Source: Pseudomonadota bacterium (GTDB lineage Bacteria; Pseudomonadota; Gammaproteobacteria; Pseudomonadales; Pseudomonadaceae). Taken from it: a stretch of DNA of 29,577 nucleotides. The notes under the pieces were generated by a model. It saw only the letters and a program-made list of their open reading frames with translations. It was not told the DNA's origin and ran no database searches. Where the stretch lies: NCBI GenBank assembly GCA_023431055.1, contig JAEYXX010000177.1, positions 1 to 29,577 of the forward strand, given 5' to 3'. A program made the translations under genes and the position numbers. Positions 1 through 8,100 of the stretch are shown here, piece after piece; position 1 is the first letter of the stretch, and every line of letters starts with the position of its first letter.

Positions 1-896
1 GGCACGCGCAAGGTTATGGACATGGGCCAGATGCCGCCGAAGCAGAGCGCCTGGCCCTGCTCAAGGAAGCCGAGGAAGCAGCGCAGTCCTCGGTGTTTTT
101 CCAGACCAGCAGCGCGCGGAAATCGAATATCGCATCTGGTGGTGGCGCTCAACTCGATTCCCCGGCTCTGGGTATGGCTTCGTCAGGCGCAGTAGCCGCC
201 GCAGGAACACCAACGCAGCAGGAGCGGAACGAGGCGTTTCTCAGTAAATCCGTAAACGCACAAATCCGTAATTCCGGATTGCTGCAGATGCCTGAGTCGC
301 CCTACCAGGTGATGGCCGGCACCATCATCGCGGCAGCACTGGTAACTGGCATCAAGTCGGATCTACCCGGCGACGTGATCGCCACGGTGACCGAGCCGGT
401 CTACGACAGTGCCACCGGTGAGCACGTGCTGATCCCCCAAGGCGCGCGCCTGCTGGGCCGCTACAACAGCCAGGTGAACTACGGGCAGAGCCGCGTGCAG
501 GTGGTATGGCAGCGGGTGATCTTGCCGGACACCTCGTCCTTCCAGCTCGACAACCTGGTCGGAACCGACGCCGCCGGCTATGCCGGCCTCGAGGATAGTG
601 TCGACTGGCACTGGAATCGGATCGTCGCCGGCGCGGCCATGACCAGCCTACTGGGCATCGGTGCCGAGTTGGCGGCACCGGCCAACCGCACCGACGGCGA
701 CCGCGTCATCATCGCCGGGCGCGACAGCCTGCAGGACACAGTGAACCAGGTCGGCCAGGAGGTCACCCGCCGCAACCTCGATATCCAGCCCACGCTGACC
801 CAGCGCCCTGGGCTGCCCCTGCGCGTAATCGTCAACCGCGACCTGGTACTGCGCCCCTTTCAACCTTTCTCCACTCAACAGAGAACCCCGCAATGA
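1..896 (+). CDS. trbI: TrbI/VirB10-like conjugal transfer protein, 5' truncated by window edge
   Basis: The frame is open from the first bases of the window, so the gene starts upstream and only its last ~298 codons are visible. The visible part has an Ala/Glu-rich and then low-complexity linker, followed by the TrbI/VirB10 C-terminal domain: the SPYQVMAGTIIAAAL block, GDVIATVTEPVYD, IPQGARLLGRY, and a later AGAAMTSLLGIGAEL segment matching the membrane-spanning antenna region. Family knowledge: VirB10/TrbI links the inner-membrane ATPases of a type IV secretion system to the outer-membrane core during conjugation. The GTG at position 93 is internal and not a real start. The stop overlaps the next gene by 4 bp (ATGA), implying translational coupling at the end of a trb operon. 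The element therefore carries, or once carried, a trb-type mating apparatus. Confidence 0.93.
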   Translation, partial: HAQGYGHGPDAAEAERLALLKEAEEAAQSSVFFQTSSARKSNIASGGGAQLDSPALGMASSGAVAAAGTPTQQERNEAFLSKSVNAQIRNSGLLQMPESPYQVMAGTIIAAALVTGIKSDLPGDVIATVTEPVYDSATGEHVLIPQGARLLGRYNSQVNYGQSRVQVVWQRVILPDTSSFQLDNLVGTDAAGYAGLEDSVDWHWNRIVAGAAMTSLLGIGAELAAPANRTDGDRVIIAGRDSLQDTVNQVGQEVTRRNLDIQPTLTQRPGLPLRVIVNRDLVLRPFQPFSTQQRTPQ

Positions 897-1147
897 GCAC
901 GACCAAGCTGCGCCTCGGCCCGCTGCCGAAAACCGAGAACCTGAAGCTGACCTTCACCTGCCCGGCCAGCCTGAAGGCTGACCTCGAGCGCTACGCGGCG
1001 CTGCACTCGCATACCTATGGCGAAGAGGTCGACGCTCTGACGCTCATCCCGCACATGCTGGAAGCTTTCATGGCGAGGGATAGGGTATTCAAAAGAAATA
1101 ACAAGCCTGCACTACCCGCTGCGCCACAAACCACCGATCCACGCTGA
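893..1147 (+). CDS. DUF2274 family protein downstream of trbI
   Basis: This 84-residue protein starts at the ATG inside the ATGA overlap with the trbI stop, so it is probably translated by coupling. The sequence has the DUF2274 pattern: KLRLGPLPKTE near the N-terminus, then LTFTCPASLKADLERYAALH, then a LIPHMLEAFMARDR segment. It is compatible with a small ribbon-helix-helix-like or helical cytoplasmic protein; no transmembrane segment or signal peptide is visible. Family knowledge: DUF2274 genes habitually follow trbI in integrative and conjugative elements. Their role is unknown, so the association with conjugation rests on position only. The last ~20 residues are basic and Ala/Pro-rich. Confidence 0.85.
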   Translation: MSTTKLRLGPLPKTENLKLTFTCPASLKADLERYAALHSHTYGEEVDALTLIPHMLEAFMARDRVFKRNNKPALPAAPQTTDPR

Positions 1148-1190
1148 ATAGCGGAAAGTGGATTTTCTTATGCACCCAACTGAATTGATA

Positions 1191-1264
1191 AAAATCCTCA
1201 AGATCGTGAGGTTTTCAATGCTATCTATGGTCCACCACCTTTAATCCTCACGATCATGCGGATT
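1191..1264. promoter_or_regulatory. Two tandem copies of a GATC-centred palindrome
   Basis: Two imperfect palindromes of the same sequence lie in the 294-bp gap between the DUF2274 gene and hipB. The first (core 1196-1211) reads CCTCA-A-GATC-G-TGAGG. The second (1243-1264) reads AATCC-T-CA-C-GATC-A-TG-C-GGATT. In each, the centre is GATC and only two opposed positions break symmetry. The centres (1203.5 and 1253.5) are 50 bp apart. They look like binding sites for a dimeric regulator. They could also be mRNA hairpins ending the trb transcript, but no U-run follows either one. Which protein binds is unknown. The rest of the gap holds nothing else I recognise. Confidence 0.5.
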
Positions 1265-1400
1265 GATGACTGGAACAGACTTATGACAGCACAGTCCGCT
1301 TGAGCATTGAAGGCCAGGGCCTGCGGTCTCTCCACCCCAGATCAACCTAGGTCAGGCAAAAACAATAGGCCATATTTGAACCAATAATAGCCATAATGAC

Positions 1401-1430
1401 GTATAATGGATCTAAAATGAACCATTATAC
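1401..1430. promoter_or_regulatory. Perfect inverted repeat, candidate HipB operator overlapping the hipBA promoter
   Basis: The arms GTATAATGG (1401-1409) and CCATTATAC (1422-1430) are perfect reverse complements separated by 12 bp. The left arm contains TATAAT (1402-1407), a consensus -10 hexamer. TTGAAC at 1376-1381 is a poorly spaced (20 bp) -35 candidate. The right arm ends 11 bp before the proposed hipB TTG start. Placement over the -10 region is what is expected for an autorepressed toxin-antitoxin operon, where the antitoxin binds inverted repeats upstream of its own gene. Binding by this HipB is inferred. Confidence 0.6.
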
Positions 1431-1441
1431 GAGGCTTATCC

Positions 1442-1738
1442 TTGGCCCTAACCCATTCTCTGCTCGCTCCAGGCGAACTGGCCCAGAAGATCGGCGCCAA
1501 CGCTCGAGAAGCGCGACTCGCACAGAACCTCTCCCGCAAATCCTTGGCGAAGATGGCGGGTGTTTCAGAATCGACCATCAAGCGATTCGAGTCCACTGGG
1601 CAGATCACCCTTGATGCTCTGGTGCTCATCGCTACAGCACTTGGTGCCACACGCCAAATCGCCGAACTGTTCAAGCATGAGCGGCCTGTCTCGCTTGAAG
1701 AAATCAAACAAACAGGACGTACCCGGGGGCGCCAATGA
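1442..1738 (+). CDS. hipB: HipB-like XRE-family antitoxin/repressor
   Basis: This 98-residue protein has a single helix-turn-helix of the XRE/Cro type at roughly residues 12-68: LAQKIGANAREARLAQNLSRKSLAKMAGVS, then STIKRFESTGQITLDALVLIATALG. Family knowledge: HipB proteins bind DNA as dimers, repress their operon and neutralise the HipA kinase. The only well-supported start is TTG at 1442, preceded by GAGG (1431-1434) at 7 nt. An in-frame stop at 1418-1420 excludes an upstream start, and no in-frame ATG lies between. The stop overlaps the hipA ATG by 4 bp. The gene starts just downstream of a perfect inverted repeat that fits autoregulation. The C-terminal tail (EIKQTGRTRGRQ) is basic. Confidence 0.85.
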   Translation: MALTHSLLAPGELAQKIGANAREARLAQNLSRKSLAKMAGVSESTIKRFESTGQITLDALVLIATALGATRQIAELFKHERPVSLEEIKQTGRTRGRQ

Positions 1739-2973
1739 AATCCATCAACACCGTAGAGGTATTGCTCGCAGGCACGCCGGTCGGTGAGCTGGTTGCCAGT
1801 CGACAGGGTATCTACTTTGCCTATCATCCACAGTGGGTGGCGCAAGGCTTCAATCTGTCACCCCTGAACATGGACTTCACAACCCAACCCCAGAAAGCGG
1901 CTGATCCAGTCCTTTTCGCAGGCCTACCAGGCGCGCTTGCCGACTCCCTCCCAGACGGATGGGGCATGCTGCTAATGGATCGTTATTTCCTTGCCAATCA
2001 TGGCATAGACCGTAGACACATTTCCCCGCTCGATCGGCTGGCTTACATGGCAGACAGGGGCATGGGTGCACTGGAATATTGCCCGGTGCTTGAGCACGCC
2101 ACCGGTGAAGATGATATTGATCTGGCCCAGCTCTACCAGGAGTCCCAGGCGGTCTACGAAGGAGACACCTCGTCCATTCTTGATGCTCTGCGCCTCGCTG
2201 GTGGCTCCCCTGCCGGCGCTCGCCCCAAGGTCGTCGTTGCACTGTCCCCAGACAGAAAACAATGCAATACATCTTTCCAGCAGCTCCCAGCAGGCTACCA
2301 ACACTGGCTAGTGAAATTCCGATCACCAACCGAACATCGTGATACCGGCACCATCGAATATGCCTACGCGCTCTTGGCAGAACGTGCTGGAGTGAAGATG
2401 GCTGCGAGCGACTTGCTCACAGTCAGCTCTGCAAACGGCACCGAGCGATTCTTTGCTGCCCAACGTTTCGACCGACACGGCAATCGCAAACTCCACATGA
2501 TGACTGCCAGCGGTATTCTCTATGCAGATCACCGCGTGCCCTCACTGGACTATTCAGATCTCTTGAAAACAACCCACGCGGTCACCAACCATGCAGCGGA
2601 GGTAGAGCGCATGGCAAGACTCATGGTTTTTAACGCGTTGACCCACAACCATGATGATCACGCCAAGAACTTCGCATTTCTACACGACCAAGGACGGTGG
2701 ACATTAGCTCCGGCCTATGACCTGACCTACGCCCCTGTTCAGGGTTTCGCGGACGAACACACTACCTCTTTCAACGGCTCCGGACTGGCAACACGTAAAA
2801 ACCTCAAACAAGTCTGCTCTGCTTTCCGCTATCTGGATCCGGATCTTTACATCGAGCAGACCCTTGATGTGCTCTCCGGGTGGTCTTCACTATGCAATGA
2901 ACTTGAGATCGATCCCAATCAGCAGAGAATAATTCAGCGGGCATTCAACGAAATCCGCAAGCGCCTCGACTGA
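1735..2973 (+). CDS. hipA: HipA-type serine/threonine kinase toxin
   Basis: This 412-residue protein has the layout of HipA kinases. An N-terminal beta domain (1-~110) contains FAGLPGALADSLPDGWG. A Gly-rich/activation loop follows at ~156-165 (GGSPAGARPK), whose Ser158 matches the autophosphorylated serine position of E. coli HipA. The catalytic loop NHDDHAKN lies at 305-312 (Asp307 the likely base), and the metal-binding AYDLT at 327-331 (Asp329). Family knowledge: HipA of E. coli phosphorylates glutamyl-tRNA synthetase and induces growth arrest; relatives have other targets, so the substrate here is unknown. The residues needed for kinase activity appear intact and the length is normal. Start ATG at 1735 overlaps the hipB stop (ATGA). 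On a mobile element the pair probably acts as a stabilisation module, which is inference. Confidence 0.92.
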   Translation: MKSINTVEVLLAGTPVGELVASRQGIYFAYHPQWVAQGFNLSPLNMDFTTQPQKAADPVLFAGLPGALADSLPDGWGMLLMDRYFLANHGIDRRHISPLDRLAYMADRGMGALEYCPVLEHATGEDDIDLAQLYQESQAVYEGDTSSILDALRLAGGSPAGARPKVVVALSPDRKQCNTSFQQLPAGYQHWLVKFRSPTEHRDTGTIEYAYALLAERAGVKMAASDLLTVSSANGTERFFAAQRFDRHGNRKLHMMTASGILYADHRVPSLDYSDLLKTTHAVTNHAAEVERMARLMVFNALTHNHDDHAKNFAFLHDQGRWTLAPAYDLTYAPVQGFADEHTTSFNGSGLATRKNLKQVCSAFRYLDPDLYIEQTLDVLSGWSSLCNELEIDPNQQRIIQRAFNEIRKRLD

Positions 2974-3060
2974 CGCAGGCATCGGTCGACGTCACGGACG
3001 TTGAATACACACTAGGGGGCAGGCACATACCTCCGGGTCGACAGGTTTAGAAAATCCAGA

Positions 3061-3085
3061 AAATGCTCACCATCAGTGAGCATTT
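3061..3085. terminator. Bidirectional hairpin between convergent hipA and the 432-aa gene
   Basis: Ten-bp perfect arms AAATGCTCAC (3061-3070) and GTGAGCATTT (3076-3085) enclose a 5-nt loop. The hairpin lies 88 bp after hipA and 33 bp after the minus-strand gene at 3118. On the minus strand it is followed by a T-rich stretch (TCTGGATTTTCT), so it fits best as the terminator of that gene. No strong U-run is seen on the plus strand. Confidence 0.6.
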
Positions 3086-3117
3086 CCCGCATTTCGTAAA
3101 CCCAGACAGCATTAGTC

Positions 3118-4416
3118 TCAGCGCTCTTGAGGCCCCTTCCATTCCAGCAAAGCCTGTAGCGGATCCAGCTCGCCAACAAGCTCACGCGCTTGGGCGAGCT
3201 TATCCATAGCAATGCATCGCGCAGCTTCGGGCAGATTCGATACGGAGTTCTCCGCATCACTGAAAAAGGCCTGGATCCGCTTTATGTCATCCCACTGCCT
3301 GATGGCACTCAGCAAATCAGCCCTCGCCTGCTCCCTTGCCTCGTTCTGCCGTCGAATCCGCTCTCTCTCCTCGAGCCGGCGCATCTGCTCCTTCCACTCC
3401 TGCTGCCGAATTCTGGCCTGCTCCTCGGCCTCCTCGACCAATCGGGCAATCACAGGTGCGGCGTCTGTGAGCTGCTGGACAATATCATCCAACTGACCAC
3501 GTAGCGTGCTTTGCTTGGCCTCCTTCCAGCTCTGAGCCCAATCAGCACCTGGGTAGGGACAGAAAGCCCTTATGCATAGGCGGCCGGTCGCGAAGTCCAT
3601 ACGAGTCGACCAGTTCCAGGACGAGCTCAAGCGGCGCAGTTGCTGTGCCGGTATCTTGGAAGTGGGAATGTACTCTCCATCGATATACCGCGCTTCCAGT
3701 TCCTCAGTCATTTCAAACAGCGTCAGTCCAATGGCAACCGTCCCGACGAAAACCACTGTGGGCTTGGAGGGTGACCACAACGCCGGATGCCGGTGCCTTG
3801 GTTTCTTGGGTGGGTGCTCATGCTCATCAAACGAGGCCCGGGCATAGGTCCGGTCACTCGGTGCAAACATCACGCGATGGCCGGCAGCCTCCAGCTTGAG
3901 AAACAGCTGATTCGCCAGTTTCAGGGCCGGCTCAAGCTGAGGCTTGGTCACCACGACATCCACCAGGCGCTGCCTACCTGGCTTGAGGAACCCCTGGTCG
4001 ATGACTCGCCCCTGCTCAAAGACCTCATACGCCCCCACGACAACAGGGTGCTGCCTTGATCGCGATATGCGGAGCTGTTCGGGTTCTATTCTGCGCGGTG
4101 CGGGTGCCTTCGGTATCGGTCGAGAAACAACACCAAGAGCATCTCCCCTGCGCCAAACCTGAAGGTCACCAGGCCCAGCCTCAGGCAGGGGTGGCTTAGG
4201 ACTCGATATTTCATTCGCCAGCTTTACCCAGTGACCACGCGGCGGCCGCGGGACATTCATGCGGGTACACACGCGCGCCAAGAAGCTGGAAGAAACACGG
4301 TGGTGATCCGCGATCTTGGTCATGGGAAGCCGCCACACCTCTGCGTACATCTCCTCACGACTGACTGGGCCACCAGGACTGGAACTAGGTTGCTGGGATA
4401 CCTCTTCGGGAGACAC
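3118..4416 (-). CDS. Conserved hypothetical protein with N-terminal HTH-like 'VW..PMTK' domain and coiled coil
   Basis: This 432-residue protein has no assignable function. Residues ~20-66 (SREEMYAEVWRLPMTKIADHH, then FLARVCTRMNVPRPPRGHW) match a motif common in bacterial hypothetical proteins, where it looks like a degenerate helix-turn-helix. Residues ~320-390 are rich in Glu/Arg/Gln heptads and probably form a coiled coil. No signal peptide or membrane segment is seen. The start is GTG at 4416, supported by AAGGA 7 nt upstream on the minus strand. An ATG nearby (4420) is out of frame. The gene converges with hipA and diverges from the excisionase-like ORF, so it is a separate transcription unit of the element. 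A DNA-binding or defence-related role is possible but unsupported. Confidence 0.75.
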   Translation of the reverse strand: MSPEEVSQQPSSSPGGPVSREEMYAEVWRLPMTKIADHHRVSSSFLARVCTRMNVPRPPRGHWVKLANEISSPKPPLPEAGPGDLQVWRRGDALGVVSRPIPKAPAPRRIEPEQLRISRSRQHPVVVGAYEVFEQGRVIDQGFLKPGRQRLVDVVVTKPQLEPALKLANQLFLKLEAAGHRVMFAPSDRTYARASFDEHEHPPKKPRHRHPALWSPSKPTVVFVGTVAIGLTLFEMTEELEARYIDGEYIPTSKIPAQQLRRLSSSWNWSTRMDFATGRLCIRAFCPYPGADWAQSWKEAKQSTLRGQLDDIVQQLTDAAPVIARLVEEAEEQARIRQQEWKEQMRRLEERERIRRQNEAREQARADLLSAIRQWDDIKRIQAFFSDAENSVSNLPEAARCIAMDKLAQARELVGELDPLQALLEWKGPQER

Positions 4417-4523
4417 GCATCAATCCTTAAGCCTGATATCACCGTACCAGCCAACGACAGGCCATACGCCACGATCCATCAGGTCAAACCGAGCCAAAAC
4501 GGTTGTTGTACCAAACCCTCCGC

Positions 4524-5000
4524 AGCCCCCTCCACCACGTTGTTCGCCCAGCGAGCAGCGGACAGCATCTGCAGCACGGATCAGGGCCGATAAGGAGGCG
4601 ACATTCATGCCCGCATCATCTGAACAGATAGCCGCACGCTTGAGCACCTGCCCACCCCGAATCCTGCGAGCCAGTGCGGCCCCCGCCTACCTCGGCATGT
4701 GCCGCACAGAATTCAACAAAACCGTCCGGCCTTACGTGCGGGAATTCCGCGTTGGAGTGCAAGGCATCGGCTTTGATCGCCAGGAGTTGGATGCCTGGGC
4801 AGACGCCTACATCGACCGGGCCATCATTGAAAAGGAAGGTGCCAAGGGACATGATCACTCCCGCAGCGAGCGCCAAGGAGAAAAACCATGGCGCGAAAAA
4901 CCATTAGCGGCCTCTACCAAAGGAACGGGATCTGGCACATCGACAAGGTCTTCAGAGGTCAGCGAATTCAGGAAAGCACTGGATCAAGCGACAGGAAGGA
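4524..5000 (+). repeat. Left copy of 477-bp direct repeat (excisionase-integrase 5' region)
   Basis: This segment matches 20124-20600 at a constant offset of 15600 bp with no gaps and 10 mismatches (about 98% identity). It covers 83 bp of leader, the excisionase-like ORF start and the first 37 codons of the integrase. Sequence similarity stops abruptly on both sides: CGC|AGCC here versus TCT|AGCC on the left, GGA|ATA here versus GGA|GGC on the right. The two copies bracket the whole RTX secretion operon. Confidence 0.95.
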
Positions 5001-5044
5001 ATAAAACTGTCGCTAGAATATGCACAACAGCTGCAAAAAACTGA
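4607..5044 (+). CDS. Excisionase-like HTH protein, left copy (3' part altered by the repeat junction)
   Basis: The ATG at 4607 has an ideal ribosome site, AAGGAGG, 8 nt upstream. Residues ~15-75 (RILRASAAPAYLGMCRTEFNKTVRPYVREF, then GFDRQELDAWADAYID) resemble a MerR/AlpA-like winged-helix domain as found in excisionases or integrase-linked regulators. The domain is complete here. Beyond about residue 85 the frame overlaps the integrase remnant and is probably not constrained. After position 5000 it runs into unrelated sequence and stops at 5044, so its C-terminus differs from the right copy (20207-20617). It could still make a functional DNA-binding protein. Four of the repeat mismatches change residues in the domain region (for example Ser/Ile at 13 and Val/Ile at 49) or are silent. 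Confidence 0.55.
   Translation: MPASSEQIAARLSTCPPRILRASAAPAYLGMCRTEFNKTVRPYVREFRVGVQGIGFDRQELDAWADAYIDRAIIEKEGAKGHDHSRSERQGEKPWREKPLAASTKGTGSGTSTRSSEVSEFRKALDQATGRNKTVARICTTAAKN
4888..5004 (+). pseudogene. Truncated tyrosine integrase remnant (first 38 codons)
   Basis: The ATG at 4888 follows AAGGAG and opens a 38-codon frame identical to the start of the complete integrase at 20488 except Gln11 for Lys11. The match ends at the repeat boundary (5000), and a TAA follows immediately at 5002-5004. All catalytic residues are missing, so it cannot be active. It marks the junction where the RTX cargo was inserted into, or duplicated with, the integration module. Confidence 0.9.
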
Positions 5045-5080
5045 AGCTCCTTCTAGCAATAGCGAACATTCAGAAAGCAA

Positions 5081-5110
5081 GGAGCCAGTCCAAAACGACT
5101 GACCGGCTCC
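5081..5110 (-). terminator. Hairpin downstream of the RTX gene
   Basis: Arms GGAGCC...AGTC and GACT...GGCTCC (5081-5110) can pair with a 4-nt bulge on one side and a CAAAAC loop. It begins 11 nt beyond the RTX stop codon on the minus strand. The following minus-strand bases (TTGCTTTCTG) are only moderately T-rich, so this is a plausible but not strong intrinsic terminator for the T1SS-RTX operon. Confidence 0.45.
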
Positions 5111-5121
5111 TCTTTCAATAG

Positions 5122-8100
5122 TTACTGCCAATTAGCCGCAATTATCGTGTTCAGCTGATCACGCTGCACTGCCGTCAAGTCGAGCTCACCACCTGCTGGT
5201 GCACCGAAAGCAGCCATGGCATTGACAAGGCTATCCACCTGATTCGCGTATAGCGACGAACCACCTGCCTGGATCACGTCAAGCTGCTGGGCCGAGTTTG
5301 CATACCAATCCTGAATGGTGATGCTGTCTTCCGAGCCCGACAAATCAATCACCAAGTCATTGCCATTACGCGACAGCCACAGATCCTCTCGGGCAGCACC
5401 TTCGATACTCAGTACATCAGTGTCGGTATCCGGGGTGTTGGACAGATTGTTGATCACATCCTGACCATCACCGAGAGCGAACATGTAGGTGTCGCTCCCT
5501 GCCCCACCGATCAGGTAATCGTTACCCACATTACCACGCAGAGTGTCGTTGCCAGCACCGCCGTCGATCATGTCGTCATCGGACGAGCCGAGGATGATCT
5601 GGTCACCAGACCGCCCAGCCAGCACGGTGCCAAACACACGTTCGTCAGGCAGGTTCTGGTAAACCGGCGAACCGATTGGATCGGGGTTGCTTAGGCCGAA
5701 GGCACCGAACAACTGGGCGGCCGTGAGTTGCCCTCCTGAGGCGAAGGTGATGGTGTCCACAACATAGTCGCCACCAAGGAACCAGTTACGGATCGTCACC
5801 TTGTCGCTGCCACCGCTGACGTTGAGCACCAGGTCGTTGCCGCTCTTCATCAGGCCGCTGGCGACCTGGTTGAAGCTGATGCCCTCGAAATGCAGGGTAT
5901 CGGCACCACCACCACTGTTGTCGATCACGTCCTGCCCACCACCAGCGGCGAAGATGTAGGTATCGTCGCCCCGGCCACCGACCAGCGTGTCGTTGCCCGT
6001 ACCGCCGTCCAGGGTGTCGTCGCCATTGCCGCCCTCCAGTCGGTCGTTCCCGGCATCGCCGAACAGCACGTCGCCACCATTGCCGCCCTGCAGCAGGTCA
6101 TTGCCCGCCGTGCCGTCGAGAGCGGCATCATCGCCGGTCGAACCCTGAATGGTATCGTCGAAGGCCGCAGCCGGGGTTGGCACAGCCAGGCCGAAAGCAC
6201 CGAAGATCTGTTCCGCAGTGAGTTGGCCACCGGTCTCGAAAGCGATGGTTTCGACCAGATTGTCACCGCCGAGGAAGAAGTCCTTCAGCGTAACCTGGTT
6301 GGCCGTACTGCCATTGACCCGCAGGATAAGGTCGTTGCCCGACTTCATCAGGCCGGAGGCCACCTGGTTGAAGGTGATGCCCCCCGCGAACACCAGGGTG
6401 TCGGCGCCACCAATCTCCTCGATCACATCCTGGCCGGCAGTGTAGACGTAGGTGTCATCACCGCTTCCACCGATCAGCGTGTCGTTGCCCGCAGCACCGT
6501 TCAAGGTGTCATTGCCGGCGCCACCGAGCAGGATGTCGTTGCCAGCTGTGCCAACCAGCAGGTCATCCCCCCCCACACCCGCCACGGGCGGTTCTCCCGG
6601 CCCACCCGGATTGCCCGGATCGGTCGGTTCCCCTGGTTCTCCAGGCTCGCCTGGTTCTTCGCCACCGCTACCATCGGGCAGCGCCGTGAGCTGTGCCGCG
6701 ATCTGGGCGGTGGTCAGGTAGTTGCCACCATCCGGCTGCACGTAATCAATAGCGTAATCACTGCCCAGGAAGTGGTTGGTCACACGTACTTGTTGGCCAA
6801 GGTCACTGTCGACCAGGATCACCAGATCATCGCCATCGCGGTGGAAGCTCAAGCGGCTGCGCGGCACGTCCAGAAAGAACACACCATCGAAGCCCCCGCC
6901 GCTGTTGTCGACGATATCCACCCCGCCATTCGCGCGATAGTAGTAGGCATCGTCGCCGGCACCGCCGATCAGGGTATCGTCGCCATCCTCGCCGGCCAGG
7001 ATGTCGTTGCCGGCACCGCCGATAAGCAGGTCGTTGCCCGAGCCGTTGTGCTGGCCGTTGCCACCCGACAGGTAGTCGTTGCCGTCACCACCTTCGATCC
7101 GGTCGTCACCGCCCATGCCGAACAACGTGTCGTTGCCCGCCAGGCTACGCAGCAGGTCACGGCCGTCATAACCGGCCAATTGCTCGCCGGCGGCAGTGCC
7201 TTCGATCAACGCCTCGAAATCGCCCGCCACGCCTTGCGCAGCGACGATATGGCCGATGCGCTCTGCAGTCAGCAGGTAGCCCCCAGAGGGCTGCACGTAG
7301 CTGATGGCCTTGTCGCCCCCCAGGAAGTGATCGAGCACACGTACCGACTGGGCCGTGTCGCCATCGACCAGGATCAACAGGTCGTCGCCGTCGCGACCGA
7401 AGGTGAGACGATCCTGACCGATACCGTTGGTGAAGAACACTCCGTCGTAGCCACCACCGCTGTTGTCGATGACGTCTGCGCCTCCGCCCGGGGCATAGAT
7501 GTACTTGTCGTCACCCGTGCCGCCGACCAGCAGATCGTCGCCGGCGCCACCGTCGAGCTGGTCGTTGCCGCTACCACCGAACAACGTGTCGTTGCCGGCT
7601 TCGCCCTCCAGATAGTCGTTGCCACCTTCGCCATGGATCAGATCATTGCCAGCACGCCCCCAGGCCTTGTCATCGCCATCGCCCAGACGGATATGATCGC
7701 CGAGGTCGCGGTAGCCGATGAAACTGTCGACTCCGGAGGTGCCCTGCCAGATCACCCGGTTCTCCACGTCAGCCTGACTCAGCTCACTGCCATCGGCGAA
7801 CAGGAAATGCTCCAGCTTGAAGTGGTCGGTGGGCTCTTGGAACCAGTTCTGCACCGTGATCGAGTCGCTGCCATTGGCATGCTCGATGATCAGGTCGTTG
7901 CCACGACGCACGAAACCCAGGTCGCCTGCGGCAATGCCGGCGCCGAAACTCAGGGTATCGGTGCTCGGCTCGATGTTGCTGTAGGCCTCTCCAGGTCGGC
8001 GTTCGATCAGCAGGTCGTGGCCGTCGCCCAGGTTGAAGATGTAGGTGTCGTCGCCAAACGAGCCATAGAGCGTATCGTTGCCGGTGCCACCTTCCAGGAT

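Noticed and set aside
4231..4593. Plus-strand frame opposite the start of the 432-residue gene
   Set aside because: It is mostly antisense to a better-supported gene; no ribosome site or recognisable domain.
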